A stretch of DNA of 64,000 bases from Sinimarinibacterium arenosum (GCF_005047655.1 NZ_SUKF01000001.1:298745-362744), one strand, 5' to 3'; numbered from the stretch's first letter, positions 36,901 to 47,205 are shown. Notes: generated from the sequence alone by a model not told the origin. A program made the numbers and translations.

Positions 36901-38252
36901 TGTTCAGGGCCATTCGAGTTGGCGTCATCGGTGTCGTCGACCGGGACCTGAGGATAAGCTTGCTCGGGCACCTGCGTCTCGACCTCGGATTGCGGGTGCA
37001 GTTTTTCGATCAGACGGTGAATGCGCATAGCCAGCGTCTGATGCGCCACCGCCGAGTTCACGTAGAGCACGTTGGACATCACCGCGACCAGATAGTGAAT
37101 CCGCGGCGCACCCGCCGGCGATTCGACGATCGCGATCGATGCCAGGCGGTTGGTCTTGTCGCCCTTGTACTTGGCGCAGCTGCCCGGCTTCAGGCACTGG
37201 AAGAACGAACCGGATTTGAAGTACACCGCCGCATCGTTGAGCGCCGGATGCGAGGCATAGCGGATGCGGCGCTGGGTCATGTACAGCAGGCGCTTGATCT
37301 CGGCGCTGCTGTAGGGATCGACCAGGGTGCCGGCCTCGAGCCGGAACAGGTACTCGACCAGGGCCTGCGGCGTGCCGTAGCTCGACGTCGTCGGAATGCG
37401 CTGATTGCCCGAGCGGGTGAAGAAGCTGCCCTGACGCAGCTGTTCCGGATCCAGGCCGTTGCGCGTTGTCGCGCTGTCCATCGTCGTGCGCATGATCTCG
37501 CCGAGTTGCGCGCGCGGGGTGTCGGCGAAGAATGCCGCTTCCTGTTCCGTGCCGGGCGGATAGGCGCGGCCGAAATGGCGCAGCGCGATCAGTTCTTTCT
37601 GCACCATGCCTGCGGCGGAATTGGAGCTGGCCGACAGCATCCAGTCGAGGTATTCCCACAGACTGCCCCGATCCCCGATCCGGATCGATCGGCTCTGGCG
37701 CTTGCGTGTCTCCGGATTCCAGAACACGACATGATGGTGGTCGTACTGACTGAAGATATCAGCGGTGATGCGGGTTTCGCGCAGTACCCGTTCACGCGCC
37801 GCGATGTCGTCCGGATACAGGTCGGCCAGTTGCTGGAACAGCGCCAGCGCGACCATGATTTTTCCGACGCTGCCGATGTTGGCGCGTATGTCGGCGTTGT
37901 GCGTGCCATACCGTGGATGGTCCGGATCGCTCAGGTCGAGGACGGCAATGCCGTAGTTCGGGCGAGCATTGGCATCCAGCAGCAAGCCCAGTTTGCGGCT
38001 GAATTCAGGATCTGGCGCGGGCAATCGTGAACCGTCCGATGCGGTCCAGCGCGGCGCGATTGCACGGGATGGAAGGTATTGCCCGGGTTGCAGTCGCCGT
38101 CCTGGAATCTCACCGGATTCGACCTGGGCGGCATAGTCGAGCCGGCGGATGCCCGTGCGCGCGTAATCGTCCAGCGGGTAGGCTTGCAGCAGCGACGGCA
38201 GCGCCGCGCAGAGCAGGACCAGGGCCGGGCGTATCCGCGCCACGTGCGTCAT
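36897..38252 (-). CDS. exported serine hydrolase, beta-lactamase fold
   Basis: 451 residues with a signal peptide (MTHVARIRPALVLLCAALPSLLQAYP). The active-site motifs are Ser128-x-x-Lys131 (SVGK), SSN at 209-211 and KSG at 346-348. A long insertion between the first two (FSQYDHHHVVFWNPETRKR region) and a Pro/Asp-rich tail distinguish it from class A beta-lactamases. It overlaps the gene upstream and the transporter gene downstream by four bases each. It shares the motif set with the hydrolase at 34578, but the two are diverged and not a recent duplication. Confidence 0.85.
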   Translation of the reverse strand: MTHVARIRPALVLLCAALPSLLQAYPLDDYARTGIRRLDYAAQVESGEIPGRRLQPGQYLPSRAIAPRWTASDGSRLPAPDPEFSRKLGLLLDANARPNYGIAVLDLSDPDHPRYGTHNADIRANIGSVGKIMVALALFQQLADLYPDDIAARERVLRETRITADIFSQYDHHHVVFWNPETRKRQSRSIRIGDRGSLWEYLDWMLSASSNSAAGMVQKELIALRHFGRAYPPGTEQEAAFFADTPRAQLGEIMRTTMDSATTRNGLDPEQLRQGSFFTRSGNQRIPTTSSYGTPQALVEYLFRLEAGTLVDPYSSAEIKRLLYMTQRRIRYASHPALNDAAVYFKSGSFFQCLKPGSCAKYKGDKTNRLASIAIVESPAGAPRIHYLVAVMSNVLYVNSAVAHQTLAMRIHRLIEKLHPQSEVETQVPEQAYPQVPVDDTDDANSNGPEQ

Positions 38253-41248
38253 GGCAGTTCGCTCAGCGGGGGCAGCATCATGTTCACGCGTTGGGTCGAC
38301 GCCGCCGACAGTGCGGCGTCGAGCTCGAGCAGCGTCTGACTGCGTGCAGCGGCACGGTTCTGCAGGAACGGTCTGATCTGGAACAGCATCAGCCGGCTGT
38401 CAACGAAGCCGAATTCGACATCGGCTGGCGCCGGCTGACCGCTGCTGTCGATCAGCTGGGGCATCTGTCGCGGCAGTGCGCGTGCCAGTCCGATCAGCTG
38501 TGCGATCTCATTGCTGTGCAGCAGGTATTCCGGCGCATCGGCTCGGGTCATCTTGATACCACCGCCGGCCGGGAGGATGCGCTGGGTGCGCGCGCTGGAT
38601 GAAGACAGCAGATGTACGACGTTGTTGTTGATATTGATGCGCAGCGCTTCAGCGGCCTGGCCGTCGACGCCGCCGCCGACGCCGGGGCTGGTGACCACGG
38701 TCAGCGTGCCGCGGTCGCCCGTGTCGATGTCGGCGGTGACCAGCACGCCCGACTTTTCCGAAGGCACGCTGCGGTGCAGCAGCACCGAGGCGTAGACGTG
38801 TTCGGGGTGATCCATCAGGCTTTGTCGCCAGCTGAACGCTCGCTCGCTGAACGGCGACGCCCAGACCGTGCGGATCGCAGCAACGATGGCGTCGAAGCCG
38901 ACCACATTCGGCACGGTCTTGTTGAGTCCGGCACCAGTGAAGCCCGGCAGATCCTCGACGTTGGTGTCGCTGCGCACGAACACGCCGTAGCTACCGTCTT
39001 CCCCGAACGTGTCCTGCATCGCCGAATGCAGACGCGCCAGGAAGGCCGGATCCAGCGGGGCCTGGGCGATCCAGTGCCGCACGAACGCCAGGAACTCGGC
39101 CAGCTGCTGCGGATACCGCTGCGGCGCGGCGGTCTTCAGCTGGGCCAGCTCGGCGTACTGTGCACGCATCCAGTCGAACATCGACGGTGCCGTCGTGCCG
39201 GTCTTCAGTGGTTGATCCAGCAGCGCGCGAAATTCGCCGAACGGAATCGCCAGGCCGGGGGAAACATGATCCGGAAACGCCTGCGTCAGCTCGCCGACGC
39301 CTGCGGCCTTGGGCCCGACGATGCGGCCCGCATCGGTCGAACGCAGCTGGCGGGTCGGGATCGGCTCCCGGCTTCTGAGATCCAGCTTGTCCAGGTCCAC
39401 GGTGATGGTTGTCGACGGCACTGCAGCGGTCGCGGAGCCGAAGATCGCGTCCCACTGCGGACCGTCGCGTTCGATATGCACTACGCCGGCATGGCTGGCG
39501 GCGACGACGATCCCGTGGCCACGTGCGCGCTGCAGTTCTTCCAGCACCGCCGGACCGACCACGACATTGGGAATTCCGAGATTGCGCGCCAGCAGCTGCA
39601 CGTGCGACAGCGCATTGCCTTCGTTGGCCGTGAGGATGCCGGCGACGGCCGGCAGGTCGGCGGTGGTTTCCGGCACCAGCACGATGGCGTGGGACGGATC
39701 GGCGTTCGGCTGGCGCAGGTCCTCCGGGGTCATCAGCACGCCACGGGCCAGACCCGGATTGAGACGGCGCAGATCGCCGCCGACGCTGCGCCCGAACAAC
39801 AGGCGTTCGGTGCCGCCGAGTTGATCGGCGTCGCGCGCCAGCAACTCGACCACCGACGAATAGAACAGCATCACACTACCGCGCAGGCGGTCAGGCACGA
39901 ACATCGACGCCAGCGGTTCGATCGGTTCGAAACGTTCGATTGCGTCGCCGAAGTGGTAGTCGAGCCGTCGCGCTGCCCACGCCGGCGCGCGTTCGAGTAT
40001 CTGCAGCTGGCGCCGATAGTCGCCGACACTAGCCTCGCTGCGGGCGAGTGCCTCCAGGGCCTGCGATAGTTCGCCGAGTTCGCGAAAGCTCAGCAGGCCC
40101 ATGCCGTACATGGCCTGCGATGCGCTGTCGAGCCAGTCAAGCAGGTGGGCGCGACTTGCGCGCGGCACCGCATCGAGCAGCTGGCGGCTGTCGCTGAAGG
40201 CGTTGACGCCGGCCTGCAGGCTGGCATCCAGCGCGATCAGGCGCACGCTGGGCAGGCCGAGTTCGAGCAGGTGACTGCGGATTAGGGCCAATGCATCGGC
40301 GGCGATGCGCAGCTGCTGTTCATGCCCGGGTTCGGCGTCGAGCGCAGTACCCATTGCACGCAGCTGCCGCGCCAGATCCGGTGGACGGGTGCGAGCCGCC
40401 AGCGAGCGCAGTGCGGTCGAAAGGGGCTTGCGGGTGTAGGCCGTGGTGATCGTCTGCGCCAGCTGCTGGTATTCGGCTTGCAGCTCGGGTCGCGACTGAG
40501 CGCTGTGGGCGTAGTCGAGCACGCGCTGGGCGTCATCGACGTCCGGCGCCAGGTGGATCTTCGAGCGCAGGCCGTCGAAGCGCGGGTCGCGAGCGGCGAT
40601 CGACGTCGCTAGCCCGCGCATTTCGGTCAGCACCGCGCTGTCGGCGCCGTGCGGCAGCAGGCGCGCGGTTTCACGCAGCATCAGGAATTGCTGGCGCCAG
40701 TGCGGATCGCCGAGCAGCGCCAGCAGGATCGCGCTGGCACTGTCGCGTTCGTTGTATTCCTGGAACGCGCCACGATAGAAGCGCGCCTGTCGCAGGATCC
40801 AGCCGTCATCGAAGGCGATCAGGAACTTTTCCAGCAGGATCGTGCTGAGCCGTTCCGGCGGCGCGTCGGGGCCAGTGAAGTCCGTGGGCTTGAGATCGGC
40901 CAGTACGTTGGCGATGGGGTAGCCGGCCGCCCGCAGCTGCTGGGTGCGCTCGGTCCACTCGCCGTGCTGTACGCCGCCACCGTGATCAGCGCAGTTGTAG
41001 GCACTGGGTTCAAGCACGGCGCCATCGGCACAGAACCAGCGCAGGCGCGAGAACGGACCGCGCGGCGCCGATTTCATTTCGACGATCCAGCTGCGCGCAG
41101 TTGCAGCCGACACCTTCGGCAGGGGTTCAGAAACGGGTGCAGGCGTCGTCGCCTGGGCCGCTGCAGTCGATGCCGCCGTCAGGCCGATCCAGGCCAGGGC
41201 CAGCGTGCATAGCGGGTTCGGTGGGTTGCGGAGCCAGCGTGTGTTCAC
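38249..41248 (-). CDS. exported PEP/pyruvate-binding (phosphohistidine plus ATP-grasp) protein
   Basis: 999 residues from a GTG start. A Sec signal peptide is clear (hydrophobic core, cleavage near TAAAQA at about 31). Residues 60-500 are helical and unassigned. The swivel domain follows, with the phospho-accepting histidine at His549 in NEGNALSHVQLLARNLGIP. After it comes a PPDK_N-type ATP-grasp domain (about 640-965) with VRSDTNVEDLPG (758-769) and QIRPF (957-961). No PEP-binding barrel is present. Swivel before ATP-grasp is the order of plant glucan water dikinases, the reverse of pyruvate phosphate dikinase. Export of an ATP-dependent enzyme is odd. It is first gene of the operon. Confidence 0.85.
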   Translation of the reverse strand: MNTRWLRNPPNPLCTLALAWIGLTAASTAAAQATTPAPVSEPLPKVSAATARSWIVEMKSAPRGPFSRLRWFCADGAVLEPSAYNCADHGGGVQHGEWTERTQQLRAAGYPIANVLADLKPTDFTGPDAPPERLSTILLEKFLIAFDDGWILRQARFYRGAFQEYNERDSASAILLALLGDPHWRQQFLMLRETARLLPHGADSAVLTEMRGLATSIAARDPRFDGLRSKIHLAPDVDDAQRVLDYAHSAQSRPELQAEYQQLAQTITTAYTRKPLSTALRSLAARTRPPDLARQLRAMGTALDAEPGHEQQLRIAADALALIRSHLLELGLPSVRLIALDASLQAGVNAFSDSRQLLDAVPRASRAHLLDWLDSASQAMYGMGLLSFRELGELSQALEALARSEASVGDYRRQLQILERAPAWAARRLDYHFGDAIERFEPIEPLASMFVPDRLRGSVMLFYSSVVELLARDADQLGGTERLLFGRSVGGDLRRLNPGLARGVLMTPEDLRQPNADPSHAIVLVPETTADLPAVAGILTANEGNALSHVQLLARNLGIPNVVVGPAVLEELQRARGHGIVVAASHAGVVHIERDGPQWDAIFGSATAAVPSTTITVDLDKLDLRSREPIPTRQLRSTDAGRIVGPKAAGVGELTQAFPDHVSPGLAIPFGEFRALLDQPLKTGTTAPSMFDWMRAQYAELAQLKTAAPQRYPQQLAEFLAFVRHWIAQAPLDPAFLARLHSAMQDTFGEDGSYGVFVRSDTNVEDLPGFTGAGLNKTVPNVVGFDAIVAAIRTVWASPFSERAFSWRQSLMDHPEHVYASVLLHRSVPSEKSGVLVTADIDTGDRGTLTVVTSPGVGGGVDGQAAEALRININNNVVHLLSSSSARTQRILPAGGGIKMTRADAPEYLLHSNEIAQLIGLARALPRQMPQLIDSSGQPAPADVEFGFVDSRLMLFQIRPFLQNRAAARSQTLLELDAALSAASTQRVNMMLPPLSELP

Positions 41249-41375
41249 AGTCCATGTCTACAGATGCTGTGAGCGCATGCTAATGCAGCGGCGGTTGCAG
41301 CGAATTGCCGCAGATCAGCGGCGGGCGGTCACAACCACACGTCGTCCCGGCAAACGCCACCGCCGGTCGGCACGT

Positions 41376-42455
<1,080 letters not shown>

Positions 42456-42468
42456 GGTCGTTTCCGGC

Positions 42469-43215
42469 TCAGCCCATCTTGGCGACGGTTTTCAGTGGCA
42501 GATTCCGCATCAGCACCCCGATCGCAGTCCACGGCCAGCGCGGCACACAGGCGGTGGCCGGTTCGCGTTCGATCGCCGCAACCAGCGCGCGGCAGCCGGT
42601 TTCAGTGTCGACCATGAATGGCGTCTTCTTCACGCGTTCGTTGATTTCGGAGCGGATGTAGCCGGGAAAGATCGTGCTGACCTTGATCGGCGTTTTCATC
42701 AGCTCGGCGCGGATGCCTTCGGTCAGCGTGGCGAGGCCGGCCTTGGTTGCGGCGTAGACCGTCAGCGCCCTCGGCATGCCGCGCATCGCGCTCATCGACG
42801 AGATCGTCACCAGGTGGCCGGCATTCTGCTCGCGGAAGATTTCGACCGCGGCTTCGCACTGCGCCAGCGCGGCGACGAAATTGGTTTCGGCGGTCTGGCG
42901 GTTGGCGTAGAAATAGCCGGTGCCGATCGGTGCGCCCTTGCCCATGCCGGCGTTGACGATCACGCGATCCAGCGTGCCGAGTTCGTCCCGGAACGACTTG
43001 AAGACGTCGAACACCTGATCGTAGTCCATCACGTCCAGCGCGCGGATGGCGACGTGGATGTTCGGATGCGCCGCGGTGAGTTCGGCCTTCAGCTCCTCCA
43101 GGCGCTCGGTCCGGCGGGCGCACAGCGCCAGATTGCAGCCGCGGGCGGCGAACTCGCGGGCCATGCCGCGACCGAGGCCGGAACTGGCGCCGGTGATCAG
43201 GATGTTCTTGCGCAT
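42469..43215 (-). CDS. short-chain dehydrogenase/reductase
   Basis: 248 residues. The cofactor motif is TGASSGLG (8-15), the NAG motif is present in VIVNAGMG, the catalytic serine lies in TISSMSAMRG and Tyr-x3-Lys in YAATK. It resembles the short-chain reductases that act on lipid or ketone substrates. The basic residues ARRTERLEEL after the second strand suggest NADPH. It lies 7 bases after the phosphatase gene and 13 before the reductase gene, so the three form an operon. Confidence 0.9.
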   Translation of the reverse strand: MRKNILITGASSGLGRGMAREFAARGCNLALCARRTERLEELKAELTAAHPNIHVAIRALDVMDYDQVFDVFKSFRDELGTLDRVIVNAGMGKGAPIGTGYFYANRQTAETNFVAALAQCEAAVEIFREQNAGHLVTISSMSAMRGMPRALTVYAATKAGLATLTEGIRAELMKTPIKVSTIFPGYIRSEINERVKKTPFMVDTETGCRALVAAIEREPATACVPRWPWTAIGVLMRNLPLKTVAKMG

Positions 43216-43222
43216 GTCAGGG

Positions 43223-43915
43223 TTACCGATAGGTGATCAGATGGCTGAGCGCGCCTTCGAAATGCGCGTGCTCGTTGAGCGTGGACAGGTACAGGCTGCG
43301 CTCCGAGTAGATCAGCTTGGTGACGCTGGCGTTGGCCATCGTCCAGTTCAGCTGGTAGGTGTGCGTGTCGTTCAGGTGCAGCAGGTGCTGCGCCACAGAG
43401 GAGATGACGCCGCCGGAGGTGAACACCAGCGCGGTCTGCGACTTGCCCAGGCGTTCGCGCAGTCCCCGTAGTGCGCCGTCGACCCGCGCGCAGAAACCGG
43501 CCCAGCTTTCCGGGTAGTCGTCGTTGTACAGCCCGCTGACCCAGCGCTCGACCGCGGCGGCGAACGCAGTCTGGAACGCTTGGTGCGGATTGGGCAGGCG
43601 CGCAAGTTCAGCGCGCATCAGGGTCTGGTCTGCCCACTGCGGCCGGTACGCCGCCAGCACCGCGACATGGTCGTACTCGCGCCAGGCGTCGTCGTCGTTC
43701 CACTGCAGCGGCAGGCCCATGGCCTGCAATGCGCCTTCGGCGGTCTGCCGGTGGCGACGCATGCCGCCACAGAGACACAGATCGACCGACGGGATGCGCG
43801 GCTTCAGCGCGGCGCCGAGCACGCGACTCTGTTCGATGCCCCGTTCGGACAGGGCGTCGTAGTCGGCCGCGCCGAACGAGGCCTGGCCATGACGGACCAG
43901 ATAGATCGCGCCCAT
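43223..43915 (-). CDS. histidine phosphatase superfamily protein
   Basis: 230 residues. The phospho-accepting RHG motif is in YLVRHGQASFG (His9). The second half has the fold but the usual second histidine (SHG) reads FTSGGVIS, so a Ser takes its place. Some subfamilies share this change. Whether it is an active phosphatase is therefore open. First gene of a three-gene operon with two reductases. No clear ribosome-binding site is seen. Confidence 0.82.
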   Translation of the reverse strand: MGAIYLVRHGQASFGAADYDALSERGIEQSRVLGAALKPRIPSVDLCLCGGMRRHRQTAEGALQAMGLPLQWNDDDAWREYDHVAVLAAYRPQWADQTLMRAELARLPNPHQAFQTAFAAAVERWVSGLYNDDYPESWAGFCARVDGALRGLRERLGKSQTALVFTSGGVISSVAQHLLHLNDTHTYQLNWTMANASVTKLIYSERSLYLSTLNEHAHFEGALSHLITYR

Positions 43916-44112
43916 TTCAGAACGGCGCTCGAGGCAACGGGGCAGCGGTGGCAGTCGTGCGGCATGCCATGTGCGGATGTCCGGAGAGGAGGTCGGCGCA
44001 CACGGTAGCCGGGCTCAGGGCATCATACAAATCAATGCCATGAATCCCGTGACATTCACCTTGCGCATGTTTGAGCGCATGTCGGTGGTTCTCTTCGAGG
44101 TGAATGCAGGCC

Positions 44113-45021
44113 TCAGAAGTCGACTGCGGTGGTCTCGGCGGTTTCCACGGTGGCGTCCGCGCTGGCGATGAAGTTGAGGCCGTCGCTTGCGGTCGGGTCC
44201 TCGGCGTCGGCCTCGCAGGTCAGCGCCAGCGTATAAGTGCCGGGGGCGACGTCGTCGAAACGGTAGCTCCAGTCGCCCGAGCTGTCGTCGTGGCGGGCAC
44301 TGGCTGAGCCGATCGGGAGCGTGCTGGAAACCACCGCGCCGTTGTCGACGTAGTCGGTCGGCGTGATGCCGCTGCCCGCGTATAGATAGATCGCCACGCC
44401 GGTGCCGAGCGTGCGGTCGGCATGGCAGTCGTCGTCCTCGATCGTGGCGTCGGCGAGCGTGCCTTCGATCGTGCCGGCGCTGTCCGCATCGACCACCCGC
44501 ACCACCGGCAGCAACTGGTAGACGCCGAGACTGTCAACGCGGTCGATCAATGAAAAGCGCAGCTCCAAGTGCATCGCCAGTGCGACCGAGTGGGTATCGT
44601 CTAGCGAGAACGACAGGGTGGCGTAATCGCCCTGAGTAAAGACGTCGATCGGAATGCGGTCGCCGTCGGCGGTCAGCACGTAGGCATCGGTGTCGTCGAC
44701 ACGTGGCCGGATGCCGATGAAGTCGTCGTCGTCATCGGTGTCGGCGGAAATCAGCCGCAAGGTGTCGCCTTCGCTGTAGTTCAGCAGATTGAAGCTTGCA
44801 GTGTGGTCCGTGTCGAGATTGACCACGTTGCCGCTGCTGCTCAGGAGGTCAATCGACGGGACTGCCAGCACAGCCTGCTCGACTGCGTCGGTGTCGCTCG
44901 TGCCCAGATCGACCACCAGTTCACCCTGACAGGCGCCCAACAGTAACCCTGTCGCTATGGCAATCAGACCCATTTGCAGATAGCGGAAAAAGAAGATGGG
45001 GGAAGCTGCGGCGGCAGACAT
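44113..45021 (-). CDS. DUF4382-type lipoprotein
   Basis: 302 residues from ATG 45021; ATG 44973 would begin directly at the signal peptide and is equally possible. Neither has a good Shine-Dalgarno site. The lipobox is LLLGAC, so it is a lipoprotein. The following 150 residues match the DUF4382 pattern (a beta-rich domain with an early TDAVEQAVLAVPSIDL and a closing LPVVRVVDADSAGTIEG). A second beta-sandwich follows with the carboxypeptidase-regulatory-like look (YRFDDVAPGTYTLALTC). It is very acidic, with DTDDDDD, and may bind calcium. Divergent from the response-regulator gene. Confidence 0.72.
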   Translation of the reverse strand: MSAAAASPIFFFRYLQMGLIAIATGLLLGACQGELVVDLGTSDTDAVEQAVLAVPSIDLLSSSGNVVNLDTDHTASFNLLNYSEGDTLRLISADTDDDDDFIGIRPRVDDTDAYVLTADGDRIPIDVFTQGDYATLSFSLDDTHSVALAMHLELRFSLIDRVDSLGVYQLLPVVRVVDADSAGTIEGTLADATIEDDDCHADRTLGTGVAIYLYAGSGITPTDYVDNGAVVSSTLPIGSASARHDDSSGDWSYRFDDVAPGTYTLALTCEADAEDPTASDGLNFIASADATVETAETTAVDF

Positions 45022-45197
45022 GGTCGGTTGCGATATGAAAACGTTTGCGGACTCTAGGGGGATCGATGCCGGCAGTCCTTTCCGGCGTGTCCGCGTTTGT
45101 TTCAATCTGTTTCCAGATGGAACGGGTCTGTGTTTGTTTGAGTCACACTCACCGTACGCCCCGATGAGGGCGGCGTTCCCCTGAGAGTCCGGTCGAT

Positions 45198-45905
45198 ATG
45201 AAAGCGAAGGTTTTGCTGGTAGACGACGATGCGCGGTTGCGTCAGATGCTGGCTGAATATCTGGCGCGCCACGGCATTGAATCCGATGGCGCGCCAACTG
45301 CGGCGCATGCGCTGCGCTGCCTGCAGCGCGAACACTATGATCTGGTCGTGCTCGACCTGATGCTGCCGGACGACGACGGCATCTCGGTGTGCCGGCGTCT
45401 GCGCGAGGCCAGCGTGACGGTGCCGATCATCATCCTGTCGGCCAAGGGCGACGATGTCGACCGCATCGTCGGGCTCGAAGTCGGGGCCGACGACTATCTG
45501 GCCAAGCCGTGCAATCTGCGCGAACTGGTCGCCCGCATCTTCACCGTGCTGCGGCGCATCGGGAATCCCGAACGTCCTGCCGCGGGTGATGTGCAGCACC
45601 TGCGGATCGGCCCGTTCGAACTGGACCTGTGGGCGCGCACCCTGCGCCGTGATGGCGAACCGGTGCGGATCACCACCGGCGAATACCAGCTGCTTGAAGT
45701 ACTGGTGCGCAACAGCCGGCGCGTGCTCAATCGGGATGAATTGATGCGCCTGTCCAGCGGCCGCCGCAACGACTCGTTCTCGCGCAGCGTCGACATTCTG
45801 GTTTCAAGACTGCGGCAGCTGCTGGAGCCCGACCCGTCATCGCCGCGTTATATCCAGACCGTCTGGGGCCGCGGCTACATGTTTGTGCCCGACGTACCGG
45901 CATGA
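45198..45905 (+). CDS. OmpR-family response regulator
   Basis: 235 residues. The receiver has the acidic cluster DDD (9-11), phospho-acceptor Asp53 in VVLDLMLP, and Lys in DDYLAKPCN. The C-terminal winged helix ends YIQTVWGRGYMFVP, as in OmpR proteins. It pairs with the kinase gene that starts 40 bases downstream. The closest type is the OmpR group with GDDVDRIVGLEVGADDY. Target genes are unknown; the divergent lipoprotein and the two downstream lipoproteins are candidates by position. Confidence 0.93.
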   Translation: MKAKVLLVDDDARLRQMLAEYLARHGIESDGAPTAAHALRCLQREHYDLVVLDLMLPDDDGISVCRRLREASVTVPIIILSAKGDDVDRIVGLEVGADDYLAKPCNLRELVARIFTVLRRIGNPERPAAGDVQHLRIGPFELDLWARTLRRDGEPVRITTGEYQLLEVLVRNSRRVLNRDELMRLSSGRRNDSFSRSVDILVSRLRQLLEPDPSSPRYIQTVWGRGYMFVPDVPA

Positions 45906-45945
45906 GTGCACCGACGCCAAAATTGCGCCACCACAAGGAGCACCA

Positions 45946-47094
45946 ATGAGTCTGCGCTGGCTGATCGGACTGCTGGTGGCCGCTGCACTGTTGCTGGTCC
46001 CGTTGGCGACCTCTGTGCTGCTGCGTTGGTCGCCGCCGCCGGATTTCACGGTGCGTCTGGTGCCCTGCTCCGATGGTGTGCCGTCGCCGGATCATCCCTG
46101 CATTCCGCTGGAGGAATGGGGCGCTCGCGGCCCTTCCCTAGGGGGCGGTTCTGACACACAACCGTCTTTGCGCATGCCGCCGCATGGCGGTCCGCAGGGG
46201 CAGCTGTTCCGCTTCGGCGGGCCGCAGCTGTCTCCGATTCGACGCCATTTCATGGTCGTCAATCTGATCAGTTCGGCACTGGTGGTGGGTCTGGCGATTG
46301 GGGTGGCTTCAATGCTGCTGCGTCGTCCGTTCCGTGCCGTACAGCAGGCAATTGGCGATATCGAGCAGGGGGCGGTACCGCCGGCCTGGGCATTCTCGGG
46401 CCCAACCGAGCTGCGCCGGATCGGTGTCGCGCTGGGCCGTCTCGGCCAGCAGTTGCGCTCCAATCTGCAGGAGCGCGATCTGATGCTGGCAGGGCTGTCG
46501 CATGATCTGAGATCGCCACTGGCGCGAATCCAGGCCGCGCTGGAGCTGCGCGCAATTGATGGCGAGCGCTGGGACGATACCCTGCACGATGTGCGCGAGA
46601 TTGATCATATCGTCGGCCAGTTCATCGACTTCGCGCGTGACGGTCGCGACGAACCGCTGAGTCGGGTCAGTCTTGACGATCTGGTGCGTTCGGTGCTGCG
46701 CCCGGACGCTGATGCAGGCCTGAGCCTGCAGCTGGCGGCAGCGACGCCGTTGCAGGTGCGCAGCTCGGCGCTGCGGCGGGCATTGCGCAACCTGGTCGAC
46801 AACGCGCGGACGCATGGGGCCGAGCCGGTGGTAGTGCGTACCTTTATCGCCGACGGTTGTGCCTGCCTGCAGGTCGAAGACGCCGGGGCTGGTATCGCGG
46901 TCGCCGATTGGGAGCGCCTGTTGCAGCCGTTCGCACGCGGGAGTGTCGAACGCAGTGACGGTGGTGCCGGACTGGGATTGGCGATCGTGCGGCGCGTTGC
47001 CGATATGCACGGCGGCGAACTGAAAATGGTGCCGCGCGAGCGTGAGCAGCGCTTTGTCATCGAATTGCGCATTCCGATACGACACACGGATTAA
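45946..47094 (+). CDS. EnvZ-like sensor histidine kinase
   Basis: 382 residues. ATG 45946 has AAGGAG 5 bases upstream, which rules out the longer frame. Two membrane helices (about 5-27 and 105-124) flank a small periplasmic loop of about 75 residues with two cysteines (CSDGVPSPDHPC). HAMP is followed by the H-box LAGLSHDLRSPLARIQ with His186. The ATPase has NLVDNARTHG, DAGAGI and GGAGLGLAIV. The short periplasmic domain suggests sensing at the membrane. Partner: the OmpR-type regulator just upstream. Confidence 0.92.
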   Translation: MSLRWLIGLLVAAALLLVPLATSVLLRWSPPPDFTVRLVPCSDGVPSPDHPCIPLEEWGARGPSLGGGSDTQPSLRMPPHGGPQGQLFRFGGPQLSPIRRHFMVVNLISSALVVGLAIGVASMLLRRPFRAVQQAIGDIEQGAVPPAWAFSGPTELRRIGVALGRLGQQLRSNLQERDLMLAGLSHDLRSPLARIQAALELRAIDGERWDDTLHDVREIDHIVGQFIDFARDGRDEPLSRVSLDDLVRSVLRPDADAGLSLQLAAATPLQVRSSALRRALRNLVDNARTHGAEPVVVRTFIADGCACLQVEDAGAGIAVADWERLLQPFARGSVERSDGGAGLGLAIVRRVADMHGGELKMVPREREQRFVIELRIPIRHTD

Positions 47095-47205
47095 CGCTTC
47101 GTTACATCTCGATTCAGACAGAGGCTCCACGCTTCGGCAAGCTCCACGGCATTGACAGCGCAAACTCGCGCTGCATCCGACGTGGCGATTGAGGAGCACT
47201 CATAC

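Noticed and set aside
38612-40069. A 485-codon open frame on the plus strand
   Set aside because: Antisense shadow of the ATP-grasp protein; composition is that of reverse-complement coding DNA.
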